Shown here: one piece after another, positions 53,582-63,102 of the stretch
How positions within the stretch are numbered: position 1 is the stretch's first letter
Layout: each line of letters begins with the position of its first letter
Assembly: GCF_027938815.1 (NCBI RefSeq)
Contig: NZ_CP115913.1
Coordinates: forward strand, 5,614,001-5,678,000
DNA length: 64,000 nucleotides
Direction of reading: 5' to 3'
Origin: Oceanirhabdus sp. W0125-5
GTDB taxonomy: Bacteria; Bacillota; Clostridia; Clostridiales; Clostridiaceae
Translations under genes and position numbers: made by a program
Notes under the pieces: generated by a model
Databases searched by the model: none
The model's input: the letters and a program-made list of their open reading frames with translations, nothing else
Told to the model about the DNA's origin: nothing

Positions 53582-53715
53582 AATTAAAATATATGATAAA
53601 AAATTATCATTATTCGCAAATATGAAATTTTTGTTAAACCTTATAAATTATTATTTTATATAATGTGACAATTAATAATTTAACATAAATACTATTTCTA
53701 CTTTTTATCATTGGT

Positions 53716-55467
53716 TTATTTAACTTTCACAAAAACATTAAATCCGAATCTTAATGATTCTATTTTTTCTGTTGATGACTTCTTGTTTCCTGATATATAT
53801 GAAAATTGAATTTTAACCTTAATTTTATCATTCTCATCTTCAATTGACATTTCCTTTACAGAAAGACCTTTATTATTCTGATTAGCCCCGTATTTTTCTA
53901 TAAGAGCTTCTGCAAAATCAGTTAACTCTATGCTATATATTTCTTCTCCATTCTCCTTTATACTAAGTCTGCTTAATGTATCATTATAGTTTACACTTAG
54001 AGGAATATCCTTAGATTCTTGAAATATATGATTCCTTAAATCAAATAAATACTCATATCCTCTTATATCAATAGCTTCAGTATTATCTAATACGTCAAAA
54101 TAGAAATATTCATCATCATTATAATAATACTGCTCCTTATATTTTACGCCTAGAACCTTTTCCATATCTTTAAGCTTAAAACCTTTAGGTAAAGACCTAA
54201 CATCATCTAAGCTATGACTTCTATTAAAGTAACTTAAAATACTGCTAATCTCTCTTAAGTCATTTTTTGATACATCTGAACTTGCCTTAACAGCTTTCTT
54301 ATTCTTAATCATATTATTTCTTAAAAGTATTTTCTCAAATCTTTTGTTTTGACTGTATTTTGAAATTGAAAAACTACTCAATGGACCAAAAAGTGATACA
54401 AAAATAATTACTGCAAGGGATATAGGAAGTACTATATTTTTCATCTCCTTTGTAAATGAGAAATATATCATAACTAAGAATACCCATATTCCAAGTGCAA
54501 CTACAAAATATCTATTTTCAGTTATCCCATAAGCATTTATTCTTATTCCTATTGAGATAAACATCATTATTATAAGTGGAAGTATTGCCTTTGGAAAAAC
54601 TTTTATATATTTTTTTATCCATGGGTTTTTATTAAGTAATGGTGATATTAAAAATATCACTGCTGCACTTATTGCTGAATACCATAATACAAGGTGAGAT
54701 ACAAGTCCCTGAGGCCACTGTCTTGTAATAATTATCTTTCCAAAATACAAATACAGTATTATTGTATACACTGAAATAAGAGGTATTATAATATATAACA
54801 CAAGCACCTTAATCAGCTTGGAGTAATCTTTTAAAAATAATTCTTCATTGTTTTGAGGAAGTCCTGCAAGGAAAAATGACGGTGCAAATACTCCTACTAC
54901 AATAAGCCAAGTATAATAAAATATTTCTCCTTTAATATTTATCCCAAGAAGCTGATCTATTGTAAATAGAATAGCAGCTAATCCAAGGTATAAAACAACT
55001 GAATATAAAATAGTTGTAAAGAACCTTGCAAAAACCCTTATAACATAAAGCTCAAAGTTATCTCTTTTAGGTAAATAGGGTATGCAAATAAATATTAGAT
55101 AAAGTATAAGACTTATACCTATATACCTTGTTATTGAAACCATCTCAAAATCATTAAGGAATACATGATAATATATTATTAGTAGTAATGCTCCCGCAAC
55201 ATATGTTCCATAAAATATACTCTTTTTATAATCTTTAATCCTTTCAAAATACAGCTTAATACATAATGAAAGTGGTATTCCTAAAGCAAGTACCATGGTC
55301 ACTCTAGCTAAAGTTTCTCTTAATTGATTACCTGGTCCATATCCCAATTCATGCATATAAATAAGAAGTATAACACACGCTGTTGAAATTCCTATAGTCT
55401 CTGGGAATCTTCTTATACTATTTCTGATTCCCTTTAATATATCTTTGAATAATTCACTTATTTTCAT
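53716..55467 (-). CDS. DUF4153 family membrane protein
   Basis: 583 aa with about 12 hydrophobic helices in residues 15-375, followed by an extracytoplasmic C-terminal domain of about 190 residues. The N-terminal pattern (FKDILKGIRNSIRRFPETIG, IPLSLCIKL) and TLARVTMVLALG match DUF4153. Function unknown. The ATG at 55465-55467 is used, 6 nt after AGAGGTG; the upstream GTG and ATG lie in or against that site. Confidence 0.8.
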   Translation of the reverse strand: MKISELFKDILKGIRNSIRRFPETIGISTACVILLIYMHELGYGPGNQLRETLARVTMVLALGIPLSLCIKLYFERIKDYKKSIFYGTYVAGALLLIIYYHVFLNDFEMVSITRYIGISLILYLIFICIPYLPKRDNFELYVIRVFARFFTTILYSVVLYLGLAAILFTIDQLLGINIKGEIFYYTWLIVVGVFAPSFFLAGLPQNNEELFLKDYSKLIKVLVLYIIIPLISVYTIILYLYFGKIIITRQWPQGLVSHLVLWYSAISAAVIFLISPLLNKNPWIKKYIKVFPKAILPLIIMMFISIGIRINAYGITENRYFVVALGIWVFLVMIYFSFTKEMKNIVLPISLAVIIFVSLFGPLSSFSISKYSQNKRFEKILLRNNMIKNKKAVKASSDVSKNDLREISSILSYFNRSHSLDDVRSLPKGFKLKDMEKVLGVKYKEQYYYNDDEYFYFDVLDNTEAIDIRGYEYLFDLRNHIFQESKDIPLSVNYNDTLSRLSIKENGEEIYSIELTDFAEALIEKYGANQNNKGLSVKEMSIEDENDKIKVKIQFSYISGNKKSSTEKIESLRFGFNVFVKVK

Positions 55468-55598
55468 TTTCATCACCTCTGCCTATCAATATTATATTTC
55501 TTTAATAAAACTTCTATGTCTTTTCATTGATGAAACTCGCTATTTTAGTCTACCATCGATTACCTCTTAAAAAATGAAAAAAATATTACAATCTAAAA

Positions 55599-55623
55599 AA
55601 CCGTATCAATTTATGATACGGTT
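55599..55623 (-). terminator. Terminator with shared AACCGTATCA stem, copy 1
   Basis: AACCGTATCA-TAAAT-TGATACGGTT then TTTTT on the minus strand, about 135 nt past the exporter permease gene. The same stem recurs at 61047-61071 and, with G-U pairs, at 62721-62745. Confidence 0.85.
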
Positions 55624-55759
55624 CATCACCATAGTTATATATGCGTTTTTTGAACGTTCCTGATCTTCTTTTCGATTTTTATATCATTTGATTCAGTACA
55701 TTTGTGTATTCTAAAACTACTTTTATATTAGGCAGACTTCTTTATCTCTTTCCCTAGAT

Positions 55760-56794
55760 TTACTCCCTTAAAAAATTTTTAAAATTATAACTACTTGCAG
55801 CCAAGAAACAAAGTGCCATAATAGCTAGTATAAGAACACTTGGAAAAGCTTTCAATAGATTATTTCCATGTTCTAATCCTTTTACTACCCAGTGTTGAGG
55901 AGCTATGAATGAATATTTAAATAAGAATTCTGGCATCAATTCCTTAGGCATAAATGTTCCACTTATTAAGCCTGTTGGAACTACAATTAAGTTTACTATA
56001 ACAGGACTTAAATCTGGGTTCTTGAATACCCTTGAAACTAAGAGTCCAACTCCCAAAATAAGAAGTATAAATGGAATAAATACACTAATTGCCACTATAA
56101 TATTTTCAAATATCAATTCTTTAAATAATAATAACCCCATAGTATTAACTATTAAGAACTGCATAAATATCAATGCAAACATGGCTAGTAGTTTTCCTCC
56201 AAGTAATTGAAAGCTTGAATAAGGACATGTGTAACTTCTCTTTAATATATTGCTCTTCTTTAATTCAGCAAGTTCATTTATCATATATATCATAGAAAAC
56301 ATCATGAAGTTTATTAAGAATCCAGTTACAAATATTTTACCTGAAGATTTATAATGATTTATATATTCAATTCTATTAGTTAATGTTTTCTTTGGAATTC
56401 CCCCAAGTACTTTTATTTCTCTTAAAATATTGTTTAACTTGTTTTTTACTAATATATAGCTGTTTATATCTGATTTTAAAAGAGTAAATTTCTCTTCATT
56501 TTCCTGAGACATAAGAATACCTAAAGTTATCTTCTTGTCTTTTAATTTTTTCTTTAAATCTTGTTCATTTAATATAGTAATATTTATTGTTGAATCATTT
56601 CTTAATTCATTAATTATATATTCACTTTTTTCACTTTTAAGATTATCTGTAACCCCTATATTTACAACAGAATTTGGAGCTTGGCTTAAAAAACTAAATA
56701 AAAACATTATTATAATTGGTGCTATAAAAATACCAATAATTGCTTTCTTATCTTTTAACATCTTTTTCAAATTAACTAATGCTATATTTAACAT
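55760..56794 (-). CDS. ABC-2 type transporter permease (second subunit)
   Basis: 344 aa. One N-terminal helix, a 130-residue extracytoplasmic loop and five C-terminal helices, ending LAIMALCFLAASSYNFKNFL: the ABC2_membrane_3 layout. RSYTCPYSSFQLLGGKLLA is the coupling-helix region before helix 3. ATG at 56792-56794 after GAGGAG; overlaps the end of the partner permease gene by 23 nt. Together with 56772-57920 and the ATPase it forms an exporter. Confidence 0.87.
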   Translation of the reverse strand: MLNIALVNLKKMLKDKKAIIGIFIAPIIIMFLFSFLSQAPNSVVNIGVTDNLKSEKSEYIINELRNDSTINITILNEQDLKKKLKDKKITLGILMSQENEEKFTLLKSDINSYILVKNKLNNILREIKVLGGIPKKTLTNRIEYINHYKSSGKIFVTGFLINFMMFSMIYMINELAELKKSNILKRSYTCPYSSFQLLGGKLLAMFALIFMQFLIVNTMGLLLFKELIFENIIVAISVFIPFILLILGVGLLVSRVFKNPDLSPVIVNLIVVPTGLISGTFMPKELMPEFLFKYSFIAPQHWVVKGLEHGNNLLKAFPSVLILAIMALCFLAASSYNFKNFLRE

Positions 56795-57920
56795 TTTTTT
56801 TTCTCCTCTCACAATAACTAAAAGAAATTAACCCTAAGCATATTAAAACAGCTATTTCTATTAAAACTATTAGTATAGATATTTTTACATTTGATAAATC
56901 ATTTTGAAGCAATACTTCCTGGAATATTCTTTGTATATTGTAATTAGGCATTACTTTAGCAACTAAAATCACATTATCAAATGTATCTATTGGAAAAGAA
57001 CTTCCCCCAAGAATCATTATTAACATAAGAATTACTGTAATGATATTTTTATATGTGTGTTCTCTTTTAAATATCCCTATGGAAACCCCATATATTCCAG
57101 CTATGAATCCTCCATGTATTAAGCATGGTAATATTATCTTTACAGGTGATATTGCCATTCTCATAACTAACATACATGAAATTATCATATATATAAATGT
57201 TATTCCAAAAGCAATTATAAAAACTGATAATACATTATTTAAGAAAATCGATTTTCTATCTACTTTCATGGAAATTAATCTTGTAAGCATAGAGTTTTCT
57301 CTATCTTTAATGAATTCTGAAGCAAAGGTAACTGCTATAAACAAGCTCATAGCAACAAATAAATTAACAATCATAGTTTCATATGACGAAAGCTTTTTAT
57401 CTGTTTCTATTTCAACTGTTTCTGTGAAATCTTTACCTGATATTTTAATAAACTCACTTAAAAAAACTCTTTTTTCTTCATAAGACATATTTGAAATATC
57501 TTTTTCTTGAAGTACATTGACCAGTTCGGTAACAAGGTTGCTAACTATGGATTTTTCCATGGATTCTTTTCCGTAATTAATTATTTCCACCAAATTATTT
57601 GATTCCTTTATGAATAATGAATCTTTTTTATCTTTCAAAGTATCTATAAAGCTCTCATCTTTCTTAGTTATGACATTTATGAAGGGTAATTCTTTTAATG
57701 ATAACATTGAATTTATCCCTTCTGTGTAGTTATCATCTTTTTCAATTATTGTATAAACATCAATATTATTTAAAGTTATGCTTTTATCCATCATTTTCTC
57801 ATACAGTGTTCCAAACAATAATCCTATGATTATTGGTGCCACTATGAAACAAAACAGAAAATATAGAATTGAAGATTTAATAAATTTTAATTCCTTGACA
57901 GTTTGTGATAATAATTTCAT
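56772..57920 (-). CDS. ABC-2 type transporter permease (first subunit)
   Basis: 382 aa. Same layout as its neighbour: N-terminal helix (residues 18-38), large extracytoplasmic loop, and five to six C-terminal helices with SMKVDRKSIFLNNVLSVF before the first inner pair. ABC2_membrane_3/YhgE-like class. 10 nt after the ATPase gene. Confidence 0.87.
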   Translation of the reverse strand: MKLLSQTVKELKFIKSSILYFLFCFIVAPIIIGLLFGTLYEKMMDKSITLNNIDVYTIIEKDDNYTEGINSMLSLKELPFINVITKKDESFIDTLKDKKDSLFIKESNNLVEIINYGKESMEKSIVSNLVTELVNVLQEKDISNMSYEEKRVFLSEFIKISGKDFTETVEIETDKKLSSYETMIVNLFVAMSLFIAVTFASEFIKDRENSMLTRLISMKVDRKSIFLNNVLSVFIIAFGITFIYMIISCMLVMRMAISPVKIILPCLIHGGFIAGIYGVSIGIFKREHTYKNIITVILMLIMILGGSSFPIDTFDNVILVAKVMPNYNIQRIFQEVLLQNDLSNVKISILIVLIEIAVLICLGLISFSYCERRKKNVKYSIS

Positions 57921-57930
57921 TTTCCCACTC

Positions 57931-58872
57931 CTAATCCCTTAATTTTTTTCCTGTTAAGCTCAAGAAAACAGTCTCTAAATTTGGTTCATTTATACTTATA
58001 TTAAGGATATATCCTTTATTTTCTTTAATTGTTTTTAATACATCTTCTATCTTATAATTAGTTGATGCAACTAAAACTTTAAGATTTTCATCATAATAGG
58101 CTTCTCTAACTCCTTCAAGTTTTTTTAATCTATTTATAATTTCTGGTTTATTCTCCATAAGTTTCACATCAATAGTAGTCTCATTTATAACTGATTTAAG
58201 TATATTATCTTTTGTTCCACTTATAATTTCTTTTCCATTATCAATTACTAGAATTTCATTACAGATTTTTTGAATCTCCTCCATATAATGAGATGTATAT
58301 ATGATTGTCATTCCATGTTTTTTATTCATCTTAAGAGCAAACTCCAATATGTGATTGCGTGACTGAGGATCAATTCCTACGGTTGGTTCGTCCATAATAA
58401 GAATCTCAGGATGGTGCATAATAGCACAAGCTATATTTAATCTCCTTTTCATACCTCCTGACAGCTTTTTCACTTTCATTTTTCTCTGTTCCTCAAGTGC
58501 AGTCACTTGTAAAGCTTCACTTATTCTCTCTTTTTTTACTTTCTTTTTTAACCCATACATCCCAGCAAAATAATTCAAATTATCCATAATGCTTAAATTC
58601 TCAAATAAAGCTAATTCCTGAGGCACATATCCAATAAATGATTTTACCTTCTTAGAATCTTTAATTACAGAATACCCTTGAACAGCTATATCTCCTTTAT
58701 CTATAGCAACTATGCCACAAAGCATTGAAATTATTGTTGACTTTCCTGCTCCATTTGGTCCTAGCAACCCAAAAACCTTTCCTTTTTCTATACTAAAACT
58801 TAAATTATCTATAACTAATTTATCATCATATCTCTTTGTAATATTTTTAAATTCAATTCTATTTGATTCCAT
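57931..58872 (-). CDS. ABC transporter ATP-binding protein (drug/lantibiotic exporter type)
   Basis: 313 aa. Walker A GLLGPNGAGKSTI, Q-loop VPQELALFENLS, signature LSGGMKRRLNIACAI, Walker B ILIMDEPTVGIDPQS and H-loop YTSHYMEEIQ. The C-terminal domain is like DrrA/BcrA-type exporters. Heads the exporter unit; the two-component genes lie upstream, behind a terminator. Confidence 0.94.
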   Translation of the reverse strand: MESNRIEFKNITKRYDDKLVIDNLSFSIEKGKVFGLLGPNGAGKSTIISMLCGIVAIDKGDIAVQGYSVIKDSKKVKSFIGYVPQELALFENLSIMDNLNYFAGMYGLKKKVKKERISEALQVTALEEQRKMKVKKLSGGMKRRLNIACAIMHHPEILIMDEPTVGIDPQSRNHILEFALKMNKKHGMTIIYTSHYMEEIQKICNEILVIDNGKEIISGTKDNILKSVINETTIDVKLMENKPEIINRLKKLEGVREAYYDENLKVLVASTNYKIEDVLKTIKENKGYILNISINEPNLETVFLSLTGKKLRD

Positions 58873-58972
58873 TATTTTCTCTCCCCTTTAGGCATATTCA
58901 ATTAAATATCTTACTTTGATTCTGTTTATATGTACATTATATATTAAGGATAAATTGAGCATAATTGCCAAA

Positions 58973-59002
58973 AGTCATCCCTTTCACATTTAAGGAATGA
59001 CT
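58973..59002 (-). terminator. Terminator between response regulator and ABC exporter genes
   Basis: AGTCATTCCTT / AAGGGATGACT with one G-U pair in minus-strand RNA, followed by TTTGGC. It lies 24 nt after the response-regulator stop codon, so the exporter probably has its own promoter or is read through. Confidence 0.65.
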
Positions 59003-59026
59003 CTAGTCACTATTTCATATATTCCA

Positions 59027-59668
59027 TTACATTAACCCTTTTTTAAAAGCAAATATGGCTATTTGTGTACGATCTCTCAGGTCCAATTTAGATAATATTG
59101 TGCTTATATTATTTTTTATGGTTCCTTGAGCTAAAAATAACTCCTCACTTATTTCTTTATTTGTTAACCCCTCCGCTACTAGCTTTATTATTTCTATCTC
59201 TTTTTCTGACAATTGGAATTCATTTATATCATTTTCTTTTACATGTTTATTATTGTTATTTTCATTCAACATCATATTTGCTATTTCAGGGTTTACAACT
59301 ACATTACCACTATACGCACCTTTAATTGCCTCATATATTTTTTCGCTTGAACTGTTTTTTAAAAGATACCCACTTGCCCCATATGATAATGCTTTTACTA
59401 TATATTCACTATCCTTAAAGGTTGTTAGTATAATTATCTTGATTTCTTCCTTTATACTTTTAATCATTCTAGTTGCTTCTACACCATTGCATTTTTCCAT
59501 TCTTATATCCATGAGCGCCACATGAACTAAGTTATTTTTACAAAACTCATATGCCTCTTCCCCATCACTGAAATCACCAACTACTTCAATATCCTTATAA
59601 ACAGATAAAAGTATTTTAAGACCCTCTCTTATTAATATTTCATCATCTACAATTATTAATTTAATCAT
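59027..59668 (-). CDS. LuxR/NarL-type response regulator
   Basis: 213 aa. Receiver domain with VDDE acidic pair at residues 8-10, phosphoacceptor D54 in ALMDIRM and T-loop ILTTF, K in YLLKNSS. C-terminal GerE-type HTH (ELSEKEIEIIKLVAEGLTNK, then EISEELFLAQGTIKNNISTI). Partner of the adjacent kinase; the likely target is the downstream exporter (inference from order). Confidence 0.94.
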   Translation of the reverse strand: MIKLIIVDDEILIREGLKILLSVYKDIEVVGDFSDGEEAYEFCKNNLVHVALMDIRMEKCNGVEATRMIKSIKEEIKIIILTTFKDSEYIVKALSYGASGYLLKNSSSEKIYEAIKGAYSGNVVVNPEIANMMLNENNNNKHVKENDINEFQLSEKEIEIIKLVAEGLTNKEISEELFLAQGTIKNNISTILSKLDLRDRTQIAIFAFKKGLM

Positions 59669-59687
59669 AAAAAATCTCCTTGTGTAG

Positions 59688-60881
59688 TTAATCTATATAA
59701 TTAATTTTTGGGATAGTTAACGATATAGAAAATCCTTTTTCTTTTTCAGTATAATATTCAACTGTCCCATCCATTTCCTTTACTCTTTCTGAAATCCCTT
59801 GTAATCCAAATGAAGAAGATACCTTTTCATCTCCTATTCCATCATCTTTTATATTTACATAAAGTTTTTCTTTTAAGAATTGCATTGATACAGTAATATT
59901 ATTTGCTTTCCCATGTTTAAGTGAATTACTTAATCCCTCTTGTAAGATTCTATACAGATTATGACATTGTTCACTATGCAAGCTCCATTTTTCCTTTGAA
60001 ACAATAAACCTTACCTTTATTCCTGTCTTCTCTTCAAAAGATTTTATCATTTTTTCCATAGCCATTATTCCATCATATACCTCAAGCTCTTTCGGCTTCA
60101 ATTTTCTTACAGTTCTTCTTATACTTTCAAGAGCATTCTCAACATATGTTATATTTTTTCCTAACATATTCTTTGCAAGCTCTGGTTCATTAATAAATAT
60201 AGTTTCAACAGCTTTTAATTGTATACATAAAGTTGACAATGCATGTCCCACGCTATCATGTAATTCTCTTGATACTCTTGTTCTTTCTCTCAATATAGCT
60301 AATTCCTCAACTGTATTTGAATATGATTTCAATTCATTATTTGCTTTTATGAGTTTTTCCTCAGAAATTCTTAATCTATCATAAAGATCGTGAGCTTGAT
60401 TCTTTTTACTATCTAGCTCTTTAAGATAATAACTCAAAACTGAATATATAGCTAAGCTTCCACATAAAAACATATTAATAAAAACACTGTTACTTTTGTT
60501 ATTGAAAGCAATAACTCCCACTAATATATTTATACCCAAAACTATTAGCATACTCTCATATCTTTTATAAAACAAAGATATATCCAAAATTGTTATAAAT
60601 GTTAGTATTAAAGCCCCTTCCCCTATTATGTTTTTATAATACAATATAATAATTACATCTATAATAACAGAGAAAGTAAATAATCCATACTTAAATATAT
60701 TTTTTTTATTTTCTTTAAAGAAATACATTCTCAATATAGAATTAAGAATATAAGTAAGTGCTATAAGAAATTCAAAATACACATCTTTTTTATTCATATT
60801 AAAAACCACGACTAACATTGCTATAAGAATTATATAACTCAAAAATCTCACCAAATAATAAGTTCTTTTTGTATGTATCAC
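59688..60881 (-). CDS. Sensor histidine kinase, NarL/DesK type (HisKA_3)
   Basis: 397 aa. Five to six membrane helices in residues 10-155, a coiled linker, then the HisKA_3 domain with H208 in SRELHDSVGHALS and a HATPase_c domain with NLYRILQEGLSNSLKHGKAN (N box) and IKDDGIG (G1). Nearly no extracytoplasmic domain, as in intramembrane-sensing kinases that watch antibiotic exporters. GTG start after AGGAGA. Same operon as the regulator (19 nt apart). Confidence 0.94.
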   Translation of the reverse strand: MIHTKRTYYLVRFLSYIILIAMLVVVFNMNKKDVYFEFLIALTYILNSILRMYFFKENKKNIFKYGLFTFSVIIDVIIILYYKNIIGEGALILTFITILDISLFYKRYESMLIVLGINILVGVIAFNNKSNSVFINMFLCGSLAIYSVLSYYLKELDSKKNQAHDLYDRLRISEEKLIKANNELKSYSNTVEELAILRERTRVSRELHDSVGHALSTLCIQLKAVETIFINEPELAKNMLGKNITYVENALESIRRTVRKLKPKELEVYDGIMAMEKMIKSFEEKTGIKVRFIVSKEKWSLHSEQCHNLYRILQEGLSNSLKHGKANNITVSMQFLKEKLYVNIKDDGIGDEKVSSSFGLQGISERVKEMDGTVEYYTEKEKGFSISLTIPKINYID

Positions 60882-61046
60882 TCTATTTCTCCTTTTCCAT
60901 AACTTATATACTTCTTAATAAGAATTGTATCCTAATTGAGATAAATTTACCATATAATAATTATTTTTCATATTTTTATGTGATATGTTAGATTCAGTTC
61001 TTATGACATAACAAATCTCTGTTCCTTCTATTTTAGGTACTCAAAA

Positions 61047-61071
61047 AACCGTATCAATCTATGATACGGTT
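61047..61071 (-). terminator. Terminator with shared AACCGTATCA stem, copy 2
   Basis: AACCGTATCA-TAGAT-TGATACGGTT then TTTTT on the minus strand, 15 nt after the helicase stop codon. Confidence 0.88.
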
Positions 61072-61085
61072 CATCTCAACTAATC

Positions 61086-62537
61086 CTAATATTTATGCCC
61101 AACATTTTTAAAAGAAATAGATTTCCCTTTTATAGTTATCTTCTCTAATGCTTTAAGTACTACATCACCTTTACCTTCAAATATCTCAATATAAGTACAA
61201 GTCTTTTGAATATCTATAATTCCAATATCATCGTTAGTGATTCCATTGATAGAACATAATGCCCCTATAATATCACCTGCTCTAAGCTTTTTATTTTTAC
61301 CTGCATTTAACCTAATTCTGCTTATCTTCTTATTTAACTTTTCAGCTCTATCTTTCTTTTCTTTTGGCTTTCTTCTATACATATTAGGAAATGTTTCTTT
61401 ACTCTCTCTTACCTCTAACTCTGTTGGAATTTCAGCTTTTTCAATAGACAACTCTATATACTCTTCTATTCTTTCAAGCATACGCTGATCTCTCTCAGCA
61501 ACAAAAGTTACAGCCTTACCACCTTTTCCAGCTCTGCCAGTTCTCCCTATACGATGAACATAACTTTCATTCTCTACAGGAATATCATAATTAATTACTA
61601 ATGAAATATCATCTATATGGATACCACGCGCAGCAACATCTGTTGCTACAAGAAAATGAAACTTACCTTTTTTAAAATCCTTAATTGTTTGTAGTCTAAT
61701 CTCTTGTTCCATACCACCATGAAGACCTTCTGCAAAGTATTTATTTTTATTTAAAAAACGTTGTACTTTCCTAACAGTTTCTCTAGTATTACAAAATATA
61801 ATACAACTTTCAGGTCTTTGCGTAATAATTAATCTATTCAATAAACCATTCTTATTATTTTCTTCAATTTCATAATATACCTGATTAATCTTTTCTAATG
61901 TTGACTCTTCAGCTTGTATTTCAATTCTCATTGGATCTGACATATATGACTTGCATATTTCTTGGATTTTCTCTGGCATTGTTGCAGAAAATAATAATGT
62001 AACGCGATCTTTAGGTAACTTATTAATTATATTTACCACCTGATCTATGAATCCCATATTAAGCATCTCATCAGCTTCATCTATAATAAGATATTTAATT
62101 TTATCAACATCTATAGTACCATTTTCTATATGTGCGTTAACCCTACCTGGAGTTCCAGAAATCATATGAACTCTTTGTTTTAATTCTCCAACTTCTATTC
62201 TCATTGGATGTTTTCCATATACAGCTGCACATCTAATTTTCATGTACCTTCCTATATTCCCAATGTCCGTTTTCACTTGAACAGCAAGTTCTCTTGTAGG
62301 TGTTAAAATTAGCACCTGAGGATCCCTTGAATTAGCATCTACATTTTCACATAATGGTATTCCAAATGCTGCTGTTTTACCACTTCCAGTTTGTGCTCTT
62401 ACTATCAAATCTTTATCTTTTAATATGTATGGTATTACTTTTTCTTGAACTTCTGTAGCATATTTAAACTCTAAATCTTTTAATGCTCTTAAAATATCAT
62501 TATGAAGTCCGAAGTCTGTAAATCTCTTTTTATTCAT
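61086..62537 (-). CDS. DEAD-box RNA helicase with DbpA-type RNA-binding domain
   Basis: 483 aa. Motif I AQTGSGKT (residues 49-56), Ia PTRELA, II DEAD, III SAT, and VI HRIGRTGRAG. The C-terminal 75 residues (KLRAGDIIGALCSINGITND, then IGIIDIQKTCTYIEIF) form the DbpA RNA-recognition fold that binds 23S rRNA hairpin 92 in DbpA/YxiN. Probable role in large ribosomal subunit assembly. Stands alone, with its own terminator. Confidence 0.93.
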   Translation of the reverse strand: MNKKRFTDFGLHNDILRALKDLEFKYATEVQEKVIPYILKDKDLIVRAQTGSGKTAAFGIPLCENVDANSRDPQVLILTPTRELAVQVKTDIGNIGRYMKIRCAAVYGKHPMRIEVGELKQRVHMISGTPGRVNAHIENGTIDVDKIKYLIIDEADEMLNMGFIDQVVNIINKLPKDRVTLLFSATMPEKIQEICKSYMSDPMRIEIQAEESTLEKINQVYYEIEENNKNGLLNRLIITQRPESCIIFCNTRETVRKVQRFLNKNKYFAEGLHGGMEQEIRLQTIKDFKKGKFHFLVATDVAARGIHIDDISLVINYDIPVENESYVHRIGRTGRAGKGGKAVTFVAERDQRMLERIEEYIELSIEKAEIPTELEVRESKETFPNMYRRKPKEKKDRAEKLNKKISRIRLNAGKNKKLRAGDIIGALCSINGITNDDIGIIDIQKTCTYIEIFEGKGDVVLKALEKITIKGKSISFKNVGHKY

Positions 62538-62720
62538 CCAATTAACCTCTCATTATTTAATATGTTATTTTACATTAGTTTTTTAATTTTATCATAATAC
62601 CTCTAATTATATTTTTGCATACATGTGAGTATATCATACTTTTTCTTTATATACATCTTTGTATAAACTTATTGTTAGTTATAATTATAATCTTAATTAT
62701 AAAAAGTTTCCTAAATAAAA

Positions 62721-62745
62721 AACCGCACCTATTTTATGATACGGT
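62721..62745 (-). terminator. Terminator with shared AACCGTATCA stem, copy 3 (wobble variant)
   Basis: On the minus strand AACCGTATC pairs with GGTGCGGTT through two G-U pairs, then TTTTT. It lies 12 nt after the small unknown gene. Compared with the other two copies, the 5' arm is kept and the 3' arm changed in ways that still pair as minus-strand RNA. Confidence 0.75.
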
Positions 62746-62757
62746 TCACTTCACATA

Positions 62758-63000
62758 TTATTTTTCAGGAATAACAGCATATATAGCAATGTTTTCCTCT
62801 GATAATGTACAAATTATTTCAGGTATTTGTTGTATTGCAATTTCTATTTTAAATCCATATTCCAACTCTTCAATATTATTTATGTAAGGAATATTATCTA
62901 TAATCTTTCTTGTGTTTTTCTTATCTGCTACTTCAAAATATACTGTTATCTTATCATTGCTATAATCAAATGGCGTTCCTTTAACAGATTCAGGTTTCAT
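62758..63000 (-). CDS. Hypothetical small protein
   Basis: 80 aa, not recognised. Predicted alternating strands and helices (KITVYFEVADKKNTRKIIDN, then FKIEIAIQQIPEIICTL), resembling a small ACT-like or DUF domain; no signal or membrane segment. The ATG at 62998-63000 is used, since GGGGTG lies 6 nt upstream. The upstream open frame comes from a tandem AATATATACTTTAAT repeat and is not coding. Confidence 0.65.
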   Translation of the reverse strand: MKPESVKGTPFDYSNDKITVYFEVADKKNTRKIIDNIPYINNIEELEYGFKIEIAIQQIPEIICTLSEENIAIYAVIPEK

Positions 63001-63102
63001 ATATATCACCCCTTTATTAATAATATATACTTTAATAATATATACTTTAATCATAACATTAACTCAAGTATACACTAAATACTTTAAGACCAATATTATT
63101 CT

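Noticed and set aside
53523..53715. T-box leader before livK
   Set aside because: No T-box core sequence (TGGNACCGCG-like) is found in the leader on the minus strand.
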